The position numbers were made by a program, and so were the translations under genes. Below, piece by piece: positions 34,976-45,341 of a stretch of 64,000 nucleotides of DNA. The notes under the pieces are model-generated. The model had not been told where the DNA came from, did no database searches, and worked only from the letters and a program-made list of their open reading frames with translations. Numbering within the stretch: position 1 is the stretch's first letter; each line of letters begins with the position of its first letter. This DNA comes from Odontocerum albicorne (Eukaryota > Arthropoda > Insecta > Trichoptera > Odontoceridae): NCBI GenBank assembly GCA_949825065.1, contig OX463841.1, positions 21,930,078-21,994,077 on the forward strand. The letters run 5' to 3'.

Positions 34976-35454
34976 CACTTATTTAAAAAAAATTAAAACG
35001 ATTTTTTGATAATAATTGGTACAAAATACTAAGATTTATCTGTGTAAGAATTCTCGTAAAAAGAATAGTCTCTTTTCATACATGATATAAAATCTTTGTT
35101 TAAAACTATTATTTGTGTATATAAATTCAATAATGTGTGTTTAAGATTTATAAAGATGTATAAACAAATTAAAAGAAATAAGCTTAAAATATAGTTCAAT
35201 AAAAATACTATAGTACGAGTAATACCCACCTGGTTTAGTACAGATTGTTTTCATTTTTTACATTAAAAAAAAAGCGACGAAAAACTTCAATCAGATATTT
35301 TCTAAGAGCAAACGGTTTACTAATTCATCAGCAGATATTTCAAAAACTTCGAAAAAATTTTTTTTGTGTCAATTTCATTAGGATGGAATGTCAAAATGTT
35401 TGTTGGAACTTGAATAAAAAATTGAAAATTTGATGACATCATTATCTTAGACTC
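34976..35454. other. AT-rich gap
   Basis: Nothing recognised. Confidence 0.3.
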
Positions 35455-35718
35455 TGTTCATTGAGCTTTTGGATTTAGAACCAATGGAGTAAGCACATAA
35501 ATCGTAGATCGTCATCGCACGTGCTGGCAAAACTACAGTACGTGAAGACGCAACAAAGCTCATACACCTTTAACCCGCCCGCATGAGTATTATTACCAGA
35601 TGAACTATTTTACTAAAATGGGATATTTTTACAGGTTCCATCAGGAATCGAATACGAAACCTATAACTGAAAGTCAAAAGTTTTACAAAGGTCGCCTAAG
35701 TATTGGTTATGTCAAATT
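35455..35718 (-). repeat. SINE family A, copy 4 (minus strand)
   Basis: On the minus strand: head TACTTAGGCGACCTTTGTAA, B-box GTATTCGATTCCTGATGG, then TTCATCTGGTAATAATACTC, CACGTACTGTAGTTTTGCC, AGCACGTGCGATGACG and TGGTTCTAAATCC. The 3' block is lost. Confidence 0.7.
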
Positions 35719-35799
35719 TTTAGTTCACTTTTTCTTGACGTGATCATAATTTATACACTTGTGAAATATATGCTTAACCTTTCTACTTAATTTAACTGA

Positions 35800-35955
35800 A
35801 ACAGTTTTTTCAACTTAAGGCAACGACATGATCCTACCGGTTTCAAGGTTTTCACCCTATCATCAGTGAAGCTCAAACAAGAGTTTTGTTTGAGCTCCCC
35901 TAGTGATGAGAAACTGGTACTGAAACTAAGTTGAAAAAAAAAACATTATTTTTAG
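35800..35955. repeat. Second inverted repeat with hammerhead-like core
   Basis: The left half read on the minus strand is TTGTTTGAGCTTCACTGATG, ATAGGGTGAAAACC, TTGAAACCGGTAGGATC, ... CTTAAGTTGAAAAAA. CUGAUGA and GAAAC are both intact, separated by 15 nt that can form AGG/CCU around a short loop. The right half (plus) has GTTTTGTTTGAGCTCCCCTA, GTGATGAGAAACTGGTA and CTAAGTTGAAAAAAA, with about 20 bp deleted across the stem region. The arms are closer together than in the element at 26841 but the family is the same. Confidence 0.55.
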
Positions 35956-36234
35956 TTAAATCAATAAAATAGCTTTAAACGTCCACAGTATTAAAGTTTT
36001 AACTATAAATAATGTTTAATAAATCTAACCGTAATTTCTTGGTGGCTGATTTATTGATTCTTTCAGTATATATGCTAAATCTCCTTACATCTTCTCTTAA
36101 ACCTTTAAATCTGTTTTTATTTTGAGACAAAATGTAAATATTTTCTTTCTAAGTTAATGATTTTCTACTTGAAATTTTAAAAAGCTGTTAATTAGCAAAT
36201 ATCTGATGGAAGGGTAAGACTAACAAACAGTGTT
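35956..36234. other. AT-rich gap
   Basis: Nothing recognised. Confidence 0.3.
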
Positions 36235-36455
36235 AATTGCTGAGCGATAACTTCGTGTTAAGGCTGATCAGCACGTCGGATTCTGGGAGCGAGAGCCGGG
36301 ATGGAGGAACACCGGGGGGACACTGGGCAAGATTGTGCGCTCTTTAGCTGTTCCAGGAATGCCGACAATTCTCGTTGTCACCGCGATTATTGCTTTCTCA
36401 ACCCCATCCGACCGGCTTCTCTATGTCTCTAACGTGACAGCCGATTGAGTGATTC
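36235..36455. other. GC-rich unique tract
   Basis: GGATTCTGGGAGCGAGAGCC, GGAACACCGGGGGGACAC and CGTTGTCACCGCGATTATTG. It is repeat-free within the window and lies next to the family C repeat. Confidence 0.35.
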
Positions 36456-36515
36456 TCCAACTTTAAGATTTATTTTTTTTCAAAGAAATAAGGTATGATG
36501 TTTTTGTAGTTCGTC

Positions 36516-36790
36516 TTCTCTTAGTAAATTTTCTGCAGTTTTCTCAACAAATATGTATTTCTAAACATATGCAAATGCGGGAAAGTATCTAATATAATAG
36601 TCGCAACAACCACCTTCCTATCTTTACACTCAACTTATGTATAAATATATTTTGTAATATTTTTAACCTGTCAATAATAATGGGTTCGGGTTTCAAGTTG
36701 GAGTGGTCTTGAGGAGAGTCTGCTGTTTAAACGACGCTATATAAATTGTCCTTTTTAGATTATTATTTGCTTCGTTTCGTTTTACTTATA
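36516..36790 (+). repeat. Repeat family C, uninterrupted copy
   Basis: TTAGTAAATTTTCTGCAG, TTCTCAACAAATATGTATTT, CTAAACATA, TACACTCAAC, TTTGTAATATTTTTAACCTG, TCAATAATAATGGGTTCGG and GACGCTATATAAATTGTCC match 52374-52612 plus 56291-56320. The B-box-like GGGTTCGG suggests tRNA ancestry. This copy preserves the empty TA site into which the mariner at 52613 inserted. Confidence 0.75.
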
Positions 36791-37744
36791 TTTTTTCAGG
36801 TGTCTCCGTGGTCACAAGTCTGTCAACATTTTCGTCGTTCTTTCAGACAACATATCCAAAGTTAATATAGAAATATTTGCAGGTCACATTTCGTAATATT
36901 CCGATAAAAACCAAGTCAATAATTTTCAAAAGTATTTCAATTCTCTCTTAAATAAATCAATTTTTTTAACTGAAATCTTGTAGAGAAAAATATTACATCT
37001 TACTTGAGGCAGTAGATTTGTTACTAACCGGTAGGGACTGTTAAAACTGTCTTGGGGCTTTCTTAGCAAGCTCCATTTAACTTACCAATTTTTGTAGTCT
37101 TTCATAGGTCATTATTATCTGGATATCTTCTACGAGTATAACTTTCATAGGTCATTATTATCTGGATATCTTCTACGAGTATAACCTTTTAGCAACATCT
37201 CCAATATACTTGGTCTGAATTTTAGTTAACTTGGTATCTAATATTGACACCACCGTATTATTTATTGACATTTTTTTGCATAACAATCTGTCAAACTAAT
37301 TACACAAAGCAGTTATTCAAATTATTGTTCATTTATGCAAAATTCACGAACAATAATAATAACTATAATAAAAGTAAGATATTATACAACAATGGAAGAA
37401 GAAAAGTTTACGTTACTTTACTGACTTGAAATTAAGAGCTTTTCAATCGCTTTTTGAGACATGCGAATGACGGAGCTTGTCTAATATAAGTTAATAACTA
37501 GTTCCAAAGTATCGTACTTGGAAAGTAAAGGATAAAGTAAAAATGAAAAGCAGTGAACTGAGAAAGCCATTAAGCAATCTCTATCTCTACCTTAGTCTTT
37601 ACAGATTTTGATACAATTGGGTATATTTATATGCACTTATAGACTGCGATTTATAAAATTGAAAACTGAGATAACTTGATTTTTTATTACATTATTTCTC
37701 TACATTTTCAAATTAATCCTTATTTTTTATTTAGTTATAAAAGC
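36791..37744. other. AT-rich gap
   Basis: Apart from the 43-bp duplication at 37099-37185 nothing was recognised. Confidence 0.3.
37099..37185 (+). repeat. 43-bp tandem duplication, two copies
   Basis: CTTTCATAGGTCATTATTAT ... CTTCTACGAGTATAA occurs at about 37099 and again 43 bp later with no visible differences, so the duplication is recent. Confidence 0.95.
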
Positions 37745-37850
37745 TGTATTAGTACCATCGGGAATCGAGCTCGAACTCGAACTGCCGGGTGGAAAGCAAG
37801 CATTTTTACAACTAGGCTAGCATATCAAAATTAAAGGTTTCTCCTAGCTG
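37745..37850 (-). repeat. tRNA-headed SINE head
   Basis: On the minus strand TGCTAGCCTAGTTGTAAAAA is the A-box region and GAGCTCGATTCCCGATGG the B-box. CGAGTTCGAGCTCGAT suggests a small internal duplication beside the B-box. Confidence 0.55.
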
Positions 37851-38574
37851 GAACAAGTAGATATAATAAAGTTGCTTTTCAACTAGCAGGAATATTATAA
37901 TTAAATAAAATTTCGATTAGAAAATAATCTGTTCAAGCAAAAGTAGGAACTGATATGTTTGAAATAGTTTTTTTTATAAAAAACATAAAAATTACTTTGA
38001 GCATCTTTGAGTCACATGCCACTTGTGAAGCTGAGATATTGGGAAATATTTGGGGCGCTGAGTAGGTGGACCGGAGAAGATATGAAGACGAGGGATTTGT
38101 AAAGAAGGAATTCTGAAAGCTTTACTTCGTCCCATCCCACCGCATCATCCTTCACCGCGCGACATCCGTTTAGCGAAATATTGGGACTTATTTTATTTTT
38201 CTCCACAGATGGAAGATTTCCATATCAAAACACTTGGTAGATCGGAAACGGTTCTATATTGAGGAATGCATGAAAATGTGAATCTTAGAATTTTATGAGG
38301 AAAAAATGAAGGGATACAAATTCGTCCTAAAAAGACGGAAGTGTTTAATGGAAAATCGAGGAATGAGTGTATAATCATAAATTTTGATAAAACCTTCTAA
38401 AAAGTGTTGTTTTCAAGTGTTTCCTAAATCTGCATACGACAAAACTAGGAGGCAAAGTTTTTATTATGTGTGCCCGAAATACGTCTTATGCATGTAGAAT
38501 AAATAGTCTTTCTTCAATTTGAAATCACATCAGAATAGAAGCATTGATGTTGACAAATATGATAAAATTTAATT
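37851..38574. other. Unrecognised stretch
   Basis: 38000-38380 is less AT-rich with two overlapping minus frames of about 60 codons. No domain was recognised. Confidence 0.3.
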
Positions 38575-39026
38575 TATTTCTCCATTTACGCTGTTAATTG
38601 GTTCCAGGAAAACTGCGTGTAAATGAAAACCTCGTACATAGAACCATTGAATGTTATGTAATAAAGGTGACCCTTTACTTATTTCTAGATATTCCATTTT
38701 TACTTAGTTAAAACAACTTAAGCTATTTATTTAATAAGTATATAAGTTGTTCCTGATAACTAATAAACACACATATTTATGAGAGCTATACGATTAATTT
38801 AAACGAAGAAAAATATTATAGAACTATATTTTAATGTACTTATTCAAAATAACTCTCGATGGACGAATATTCCATTGTTACTTTACTCCTCTTACAATTG
38901 TTTATTAAATTGTCGATTTAGAAGCCCAATTATTACTTAGCAAATATCACTATTATACAATACATTTAAATTTTCAAACAGAAGAAAGCGCGGTAAAATG
39001 AATTCGTGTAAATAGAGAAAATACTG
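38575..39026. mobile_element. Possible decayed pogo/Tigger-like MITE
   Basis: The right end (reverse complement) reads TACAGTATTTTCTCTATTTA then CACGAATTCATTTTACCGCG; the left has TTTCTCCATTTACGCTG. CGTGTAAATNGAA-like words recur inside both ends (38605, 39005). The TA-CAGT end is reminiscent of pogo-type termini. The left terminus has lost the CAGT part and no transposase is present, so the assignment is tentative. Confidence 0.35.
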
Positions 39027-39244
39027 TACTTAAAAAAAATATATTTGAAACACGAAATAAACCTTGATACGAGTATTACCAGGTTTAGCCAGTATAAAAT
39101 AAATCAACAATCAAACCAGTACGACCAGGAAGAGCACTTACACGACGTGTGTCAGTCTCTTCTCAAGCATTGTGCCCCCCAGCGTGTCGTGTCGCGTAAT
39201 CACTTGGAATCATATTTAAAAACTAATATCAATTTACATAATTG

Positions 39245-39370
39245 TGTAGATCGTGTGGGGACGGGAGGACGGGGCGCCTGCACGCCATTTGGCTGGCAGC
39301 GGGTAGTGCGGTGAAGCGCAGTGTCGCATCGATACGCTTCCCGGACCCGCTGCGGGGATCATTAATACAA
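39245..39370. other. GC-rich unique tract
   Basis: GGGACGGGAGGACGGGGCGC to CCGGACCCGCTGCGGGG, followed by ATCATTAATACAATG. It is unlike neighbouring DNA and repeat-free in the window. Confidence 0.35.
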
Positions 39371-39426
39371 TGTGGTTAGATCATAGTTTCATACATAGAG
39401 ATTACTACTGCTAACTGTTTATATCC

Positions 39427-39945
39427 AGGGTGGCCCATAATCCGCGCTCCAATGTTCCTATTCCAATCTTTTGTTTTCTAATACCAACTGAATTTTTATA
39501 CGGAAAAAAGTTCAAATCGTTTTTAAAGATTTGTTACAGTTTGGTTTGAGAAATTCCGAGTTGAGGCTAAACGTCATCTGGTTGAAGTTGCTTGACCATC
39601 AACAACATTCTCGCCTACCCTTTGAATATTCGTACTAGCGCAGATAGTACGCGATCTTCCAACTACAGCAACTAAGCAAGTAAACTGCTAATCCCGGCTG
39701 CCAAAAACGTACAATTAATCGCCTAATTGTCGATCTTGCTGGACAATCTCCACCAGTAAAATGACGTTGATATGCAAATTTTGTTCGAACAATTAAATAA
39801 ATAAAGTTTCGCCCCTTTCGTTTGTTTTTGTTGTTAAATTCTCTGTAATCATACTTAAATATGACCTGTAAATTATTTGAAAATAAAAATTATCGAACTA
39901 AAAAAATATGAATGTTTGAAACTGGAGCGTGACTGATATATTGAA
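39427..39945 (-). mobile_element. Tc1/mariner-superfamily relic with a DUF4817-like HTH
   Basis: The left end is CAGGGTGGCCCATAATCCGC GCTCCA. On the minus strand one frame gives FAYQRHFTGGDCPARSTIRR then LIVRFWQPG, resembling the RRRF...P.SR.TI.R.V..F...GS helix-turn-helix (DUF4817) of a transposase group common in insects; GRSRTICAS then fits its RTPENI continuation. TGGAGCG near 39923 could be the inner part of the other TIR. The catalytic domain is absent. Confidence 0.45.
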
Positions 39946-39959
39946 ATCGACCTATACAT

Positions 39960-40072
39960 TGATTGAAGGCCTCTTTTCTAGTTGGTTGGAACAGCTTTCT
40001 AGTTGGTTGGAAAATATTACCGCGTGGCAATAAGCCACCCAGGCAGTACTGTATGCAACGAAAGTATGATAA
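39960..40072 (+). repeat. SINE family B, 3' half
   Basis: GAAGGCCTCTTTTCTAGTTG, GTTGGAAAATATTACCGCG, TGGCAATAAGCCACCCAGGC, AGTACTGTATGCAACGAAAG and an ATAATAATAAT tail. CTAGTTGGTTGGAA is duplicated in tandem (39978 and 39999). Confidence 0.75.
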
Positions 40073-40672
40073 TAATAATAAAATGGAGTTCCATCAAGAA
40101 TTGTCAACTGATAAACTACATTAACTTATATAATATAATTAATCTTGATCTTCCATTACAATTGTGATAGAAATACTAAGTTGTTAATTAACTTATTATT
40201 ACAACAGTTCATTGAGTATTTTCATCTCGACATTCTAGCGTATGATTTAAGTATGTCTACGCCTTTATTTACGAAGGTTTACGCCACGTTATTAGGGGGA
40301 CAATTATCGTCAGTTTTGGGTCATTCAGTTAAACTTTTGTACGGAAAGAACCCTCCGGAATGTCAGCAATATGAGAGCTGGTAATAGCCGCTGCATCCAG
40401 CAACATGACTCTACGAATTGTTTTCGTGGTGGATATTAAGCGAGGAATTTAATTCTTACGAGTTTTATTATGTACGATGACAGGGGAAACTAGATTAACG
40501 AGATTGATTGCAAGTTACAACGCGATGTCTAATAGAAAAAAGGTATTATTTCTTGTTAATTATGTCGCGTCACTCTTAATGAAATTTCACAAGCATTCTA
40601 ATAGTTTTTTTAAAGCGTCTTAATTATTTATCGAAAATTGATCAAAAATTAATATGTGAATACTGTTGTATC
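40073..40672. other. Unique stretch
   Basis: 40220-40500 has balanced composition and a 79-codon open frame (40145-40384) without a recognised domain. No repeat match in the window. Confidence 0.3.
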
Positions 40673-41599
40673 CAGGGCTGTGGAGTCGGAAGAAAAAAAA
40701 CACGACTCCGACTCCACAACTCCGACTCAAAAAAGCTCAATTTTATCAGGTTGTTTCCTACCTTTGCATATAGCCATTTTTTTCATGTTATACGGATAAA
40801 AATAAAACAAGATCAAACTTTAATAATTATTTATTAGAATTTATTCTTAAAAACAACATTGCTTCTATTAAATCTGTATTCCTAGAGGCTCTCAAATCAG
40901 AATTGAGAATTTTAAGAGCGGAAAATAACCGCTCTACGGATACTTGGGTTGGCGGTAATGCTGTAACGATCAATGCTGAATCTTTTACGATTTCTAGATA
41001 CCGCTGTATTGCCATTTCAACATTTAACTTATAAGTTCGGTCAATTTTTTCCATTATTTTCAATGCATCATAAAATTCAAATTTAAATTTTGAAATAGAG
41101 TCTCCTTCATCTATATTGGGACTGTGATTCAAACGAGGACGTTTTAGTTCATCTTGTTCATTGAGATATTTTTCTAAATCGTCTTCAGATTTAGCGGTGT
41201 CGGATGAAGATGATGATACTTGGTGTACGCTGCCTGCTGTCGTCTCTTTTTCTAGTCGAAGGCCTTTCATACGAGCGGTTAATTCAAACAGAGCGTTTTT
41301 AGCTCTATTTATTTGTTCTTCCGTCAATATGGATCGAACCATGGGGTTAACATAGATCCCAGCCAACAGAATTTTCTTTCGACGTGAGAAAGAAGGAGAC
41401 AAACACATTTTCGTAGACTTTGTGCATTAAATGAATCTCGGTGATTCACCATATCGGCGCGACTTGCGCCTGCAAGTTTAATATTCGTGCACAATATACA
41501 TTCATTATAATAATTTAAAAAAATGTATTTTAAATTTTAACGAAAAAGTAGTCGGAGTCACTCGTTTTTTACGACTCCTACTCCGACTCCACAGCCCTG
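40673..41599 (-). mobile_element. hAT element, 927-bp deletion derivative
   Basis: TIRs are CAGGGCTGTGGAGTCGGA on both ends, and the subterminal regions are rich in GACTCCGACTCC-type words. The flanking 8-bp target duplication GTTGTATC is perfect (40665-40672 and 41600-41607). Full hAT elements are several kb, so the N-terminal BED/zinc-finger half and most of the RNase-H domain are deleted. The intact target duplication and matching TIRs suggest a fairly young insertion. Confidence 0.95.
40827..41408 (-). CDS. hAT transposase C-terminal fragment (193 codons)
   Basis: The open frame fills most of the hAT element. Near residues 150-190 it has PPTQVSVERLFSALKILNSD followed by LRASRNTDLIEAMLFLRIN, the hAT C-terminal dimerisation domain (SVERLFS...R..L....E.L.FL). 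An upstream AGIYVNPMVRSILTEEQINR resembles the segment that precedes the insertion domain, followed by a Ser/Asp/Glu-rich stretch (SSSSSDTAKSEDDLEKYLNE). The catalytic RNase-H acidic residues other than a possible C-terminal Glu are absent, so it cannot transpose on its own. A dimerising remnant of this kind could interfere with a full-length partner, but no expression evidence exists here. The first Met is simply the first in frame. Confidence 0.75.
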   Translation of the reverse strand: MCLSPSFSRRKKILLAGIYVNPMVRSILTEEQINRAKNALFELTARMKGLRLEKETTAGSVHQVSSSSSDTAKSEDDLEKYLNEQDELKRPRLNHSPNIDEGDSISKFKFEFYDALKIMEKIDRTYKLNVEMAIQRYLEIVKDSALIVTALPPTQVSVERLFSALKILNSDLRASRNTDLIEAMLFLRINSNK

Positions 41600-42237
41600 G
41601 TTGTATCATATATCAATTAGTCATTGTAAGCAAATCAATCAAATTAGCAGCCAATCTCCGGGAAGATCATAAAAAAATGAAAAGCTAGCTATAAATTCAC
41701 GTATCGGAAGAAACTTTTCTAATAAGATACATTGCCAAAATCTTGAGTAAAAGATAAAAAAATAGGTCTTTTGAAATCGATAAAATACACATTACTTAAT
41801 ATTAATACAGAAAAGAAAGCAGATACTCATAGTGCGTGATTGACATTCACCGAATATGTATTTGTTTAACCTTTGGTAAGAATACGGAAATATTGGTAAA
41901 TTTGATTATATTTACACAAGTAATAACGAAATCGAAATAAAAATTATTTACTAAATGTATTTTTAAATTAATGTCAATCTCGGGGTGGTTTCATATCAAC
42001 AGATGGTGCCAAAATATAATGTTTTTTATCAAGTTTTTTCTTCAAATTTAAGACTTTTCAATAACATGTTAGCTGAAAGATCATTGATATAGTATAATGT
42101 TTATTAAAAACATTCATTTAACAAACTTATTGCCAAATTTCATCTTAATAATTTCATGCAAATATTTGATGAATTTACTGTCTTGAAAAAAATTTCTCTC
42201 ATCAACCAGCTTTTGTTTTATATATACACTATACTAA
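41600..42237. other. AT-rich gap
   Basis: Nothing recognised. Confidence 0.3.
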
Positions 42238-42300
42238 CATGTCATGTTCTTTTTGGGGTAGGTAGAGAAGACAGATCTCCACGACCATAAATTTAAGTTT
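42238..42300 (-). repeat. RTE-like LINE 3' tail
   Basis: ACATGTCATGTTCTTTTTGG, GGTAGGTAGAGAAGACAG matches the reverse complement of the RTE end at 61955-61995. It directly abuts the Helitron start. Confidence 0.55.
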
Positions 42301-43118
42301 AATCTATATAAATAAAAATGTAAATGTTTGTATATTAAAAATCTCTAATCTCCGAAAGTTCTTCACCGATTGCTTTGAAATTTTGACAAAAGGTTGCATT
42401 CGTATACGAAAATGTTTATATATATTTTTTTATATACAGTTGCATATAAAAAAAGTTTATAAATCAGACGAAATAACGAAAGCGCCTCCTGCAGCGACAC
42501 ACGCAAACTAAACAATTCTCATTGACAGATATGTCACATTGCATTTTCGACGTTTCGGAATTAATATTAAGTAATTAAATAATAAATATTAAATATCTAT
42601 ATAAATAAAAATGTAAATGTTCGTTAATTAAAAATCTCCAATCTCCTAAAGTTCTTCACGGATTGCTTTGAAATTTTGACAGTTCCATTTTGATTTTGAA
42701 TATTAAATAATTAAATATTAAATATTTAATATTAAATATTAAATATTTAATATTTAAATAATAAATATAAAATTTTCAAATACGTTTATTGAAAAATAGC
42801 GCCATCTGTTTGGACGTAAAAGTATACTAAATTTTTATCTGTACTATGGCATTTTGTACTATGGCGTCGTAATAGCTGTGCGCTTTTAATCCGGTGTTTT
42901 AAACAGTTTTTTATTATTTTTCAGTACAATTAGCGGTGAATTTGAACTGTATCGATTGATTTTCATTTGAATTCATGGTATATGTTTTATACATTTGAAT
43001 TATTAAAAGTTTCATGCAACTAACTTTTGACAAATGTCACATTTGATTTTAAGGAACTGCCATATTTTTGCTAATTTGTAACAAGGTGTATTAATTTGTC
43101 ATTATTGTTAGTTTTTTG

Positions 43119-43268
43119 TAATGTATTTACCTAAATAACTTGCTATTTATTAGAATCGAGCCTTATATTAAAGTCGATAAGATAATTAAAATTACTAAAC
43201 GTCGTTACAAGGTTGTATTGGGGCAAATTTGTCAACTGTCATAGGACTCTTCCTGAGTTTCCGAAATA
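43119..43268 (-). repeat. MITE-related block inside the Helitron
   Basis: On the minus strand it matches the MITE at 45342-45496: ACAAATTTGCCCCAATACAA, CCTTGTAACG, AGTAATTTTAATTAT, CTAATAAATAGCAAGTTATT and TAGGTAAATACATTAC. The second TIR arm is not recognisable here. Confidence 0.75.
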
Positions 43269-43452
43269 TAATAACATTATTCAGAAACGTCAAACCGAAT
43301 ATGTGATTAATTTGATCCCTTTCTTCCAGAGACGCCAAGAAATGTACTGAGGGAATCCACCAAGCCAAAGAGAAAAACAACTGCGTTTGAAGGGAAATAT
43401 TTCGTTAGTATTTTTTTTGTTTTTTTTTGTGTACTTTTGTTCGTGTATTTTC

Positions 43453-43690
43453 TTTTTTTAATGTTTCGCAATTTTATATGTTTTTGTTATAACTTTCTTT
43501 CTTCTTTTTAAGTGCAATCGATCTGCTTTAGTTCATCAAAATGTCGAGGAAACAGCAGAGCGACGTGTAGCTAGACTTGAGGGTGCACGGTTGCGAGTAC
43601 GGCGATCGCGTCCTGCAGCTTCAGAACTGCTTCGTTCTCAACAGAATGAACGCGACAGGCTGATAGTGGCTGAAAGAGATCAGTAGGAAT
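43453..43690 (+). pseudogene. Helitron N-terminal coiled-coil segment, degenerate copy 1
   Basis: About 238 bp, duplicated at 44267-44505. The frame after TGCAATCGATCTGC has charged residues (ARLEGARLRVRRSRPAASEL) but a TAG interrupts it (CGACGTGTAG). The preceding pyrimidine-AG looks like a splice acceptor. Confidence 0.65.
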
Positions 43691-43783
43691 ATCAAAAGTA
43701 TCTTTTTATATAGAATTTAATTTTATCTCTATGTTTATATTTCAAAATCTATCAAATCGTATGTAGAAATGGAAATTTTTTAA

Positions 43784-43913
43784 AATTAGTTCCAATTATC
43801 TATTTGTCTTCCTTTAACATTTAATTAGTTACAACTATCTCTCTGTCTTCCCTTAACATTTAATTAGTTACAATTATCTCTCTGTCTTCCCTTAACATTT
43901 AATTAGTTACTTT
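43784..43913 (+). repeat. 39-bp tandem repeat, about three copies, within the Helitron
   Basis: Units contain AATTAGTTAC(A/C)A(A/C)(T/C)TATC, TCTCTGTCTTCCCTTAACATTT. The first unit is the most diverged. Confidence 0.8.
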
Positions 43914-43914
43914 T

Positions 43915-44240
43915 ATGTTTCACAATTTTATATGTTGCCTGAAATACTCTACTTTGTGGCGACACGTACAGACGTTGAAATTAACTACATATATGCGTGT
44001 CCAGCTGCAAAACGATCGATCAGCTGAGATATTCTCATATCAATTGCTGGAAATTGGGAACGGAAAGGTGCCGGTTGATATGACCTCAGGACAAATTTCA
44101 TTGCCTCATAACTTCTGCAATTTTGTGACGTCAAAAGAAGAATTGGTTGAAAAAGTATTTCCCAATATTCAAATCAATTATAAGAATCACGATTAGCTGA
44201 GTGAACAAGCTATTCTTGCCGCCAAGAACAAAGACGTCTT
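43915..44240 (+). pseudogene. Helitron helicase (Pif1-like) fragment
   Basis: The frame reads STLWRHVQTLKLTTYMRVQL, QNDRSAEIFSYQLLEIGNG, KVPVDMTSGQISLPHNFC then TSKEELVEKVFPNIQINYKN, which is the middle of the helicase region of Helitron RepHel proteins (S-LW..V..L.LT.NMR...F...LL.IG.G). A TAG replaces the Trp codon of HDWL (44194-44196), then LSEQAILAAKNKDV continues in frame. Walker A and B motifs and the C-terminal helicase motifs are absent. Confidence 0.85.
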
Positions 44241-44266
44241 ACGAACTTAACAATATTATTCAGTTC

Positions 44267-44617
44267 CTTTTTTAATGTTTCGCAATTTTATATGTTTTTG
44301 TTATAACTTTCTTTCTTCTTTTTCAGTGCAATCGATGTGCTTTAGTTCATCAAAATGCCGATGAAGCAGCAGAGCGACGTGCAGCCAGACTTGAGGATGC
44401 ACGGTTGCGAGCACGGCGATCGCGTTCTGCAGCTTCAGATCTGCTTCGTTTTCAAGAGAATGAACGCGACAGACTGAGAGTGGCTGAAAGACATCAACAA
44501 TATTGTATACCCACAAGCATTGTGAAATTAAACATATTAGAAACGTGTGTTTTCTCTTTTCTTTCTTTTCCATTTAACCAGACTGAGCCACAGCAACGCG
44601 TGGCCGGGTACAGCTAG
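44267..44617 (+). pseudogene. Helitron coiled-coil segment copy 2, running to the 3' terminus
   Basis: After TTTTTCAG it reads CNRCALVHQNADEAAERRAA, RLEDARLRARRSRSAASDLL and RFQENERDRLRVAERHQQY, a heptad-like Ala/Arg/Glu-rich region typical of the start of Helitron proteins. The frame stays open through the 3' terminus and its stop is the TAG of the terminal CTAG. In intact elements this segment precedes Rep, so its place after the helicase fragment shows rearrangement. Confidence 0.7.
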
Positions 44618-45341
44618 TATTATAATATATTTATATTTTAATAACCGTGTCACAAGCGTAACATAGTTGATGAAAAGTAATATTTGAGGATATTTAACAA
44701 AAATGAAAACAAAATACAAATCTCAAGGTAAATAGGGATAAGGGTGGGTAAGAGATACGTAGGAACAGGAATCAGGGACGAGGAATATATTAAGAAATTT
44801 AAAATTTTTTAATTTCCCTTTAAAGTTACGAAGGATCACAGTTTACTATTTTTAAAGTATTTTGATATATTACTATTTTCCTTTTGTTTTGTAATAAAAA
44901 ATATCTAAAAACTTGTACACGTGACGTGTGAACGTGTCGAGGGCAAATTGAGGCAAGTCTGTCAGAATTTGAAAAGGGAATGAAACGTGAAAGAAAATAT
45001 GTGAAACAAAATCTTTCCCCACCGCTTGTAGGCATTATTTGATGTGTTTTATTTTTGATTTGCTTGCTTTTTTCCTGAGATAGGTTTCCCAGCTTTTTAT
45101 TCTATTTCTTTTATTTTTTACCTTCGTTACGAAAGAGTACGGGTGAACGAACTGAATGTTTCAACAATTTCAGTATTTGTAAAGCAATCTCGAATCTTGA
45201 TCGGACTTTTAGATTTCAGACGGAATAGGGATGAAAGGATAATGTGTTTATATCTGATGGAGAATCATAATCAAAAATGTCATTTACAATTTATTTGAAA
45301 CAATATTGAAGAATGAAAAGACTACCGAAAATAGAACAATT
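44618..45341. other. AT-rich gap
   Basis: Nothing recognised. Confidence 0.3.

Larger units (their letters stand above)
42303..44617 (+). mobile_element. Chimeric Helitron
   Basis: It starts TCTATATAAATAAAAATGTA after an A (42302) and ends GGGTACAGCTAG before a T (44618), as expected for Helitron insertion between A and T. A GCCAC/GTGGC hairpin lies about 10 bp before the terminal CTAG. A second 5' terminus of the same family starts at 42596 (TCTATATAAATAAAAATGTA again, with TTCTTCACGGATTGCTTTG following). Inside are an AT-rich region, a MITE-like block, two copies of a coiled-coil segment and a helicase fragment. No Rep/HUH domain was found, so it is non-autonomous. The outer 42303-42595 segment is probably a separate, truncated copy. 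Confidence 0.85.

Noticed and set aside
42560..42780. AATATTAAATATTAAATA-like runs as a regulatory or origin-like element
   Set aside because: Simple AT-rich repeat at the Helitron 5' region; such runs are common in this background.
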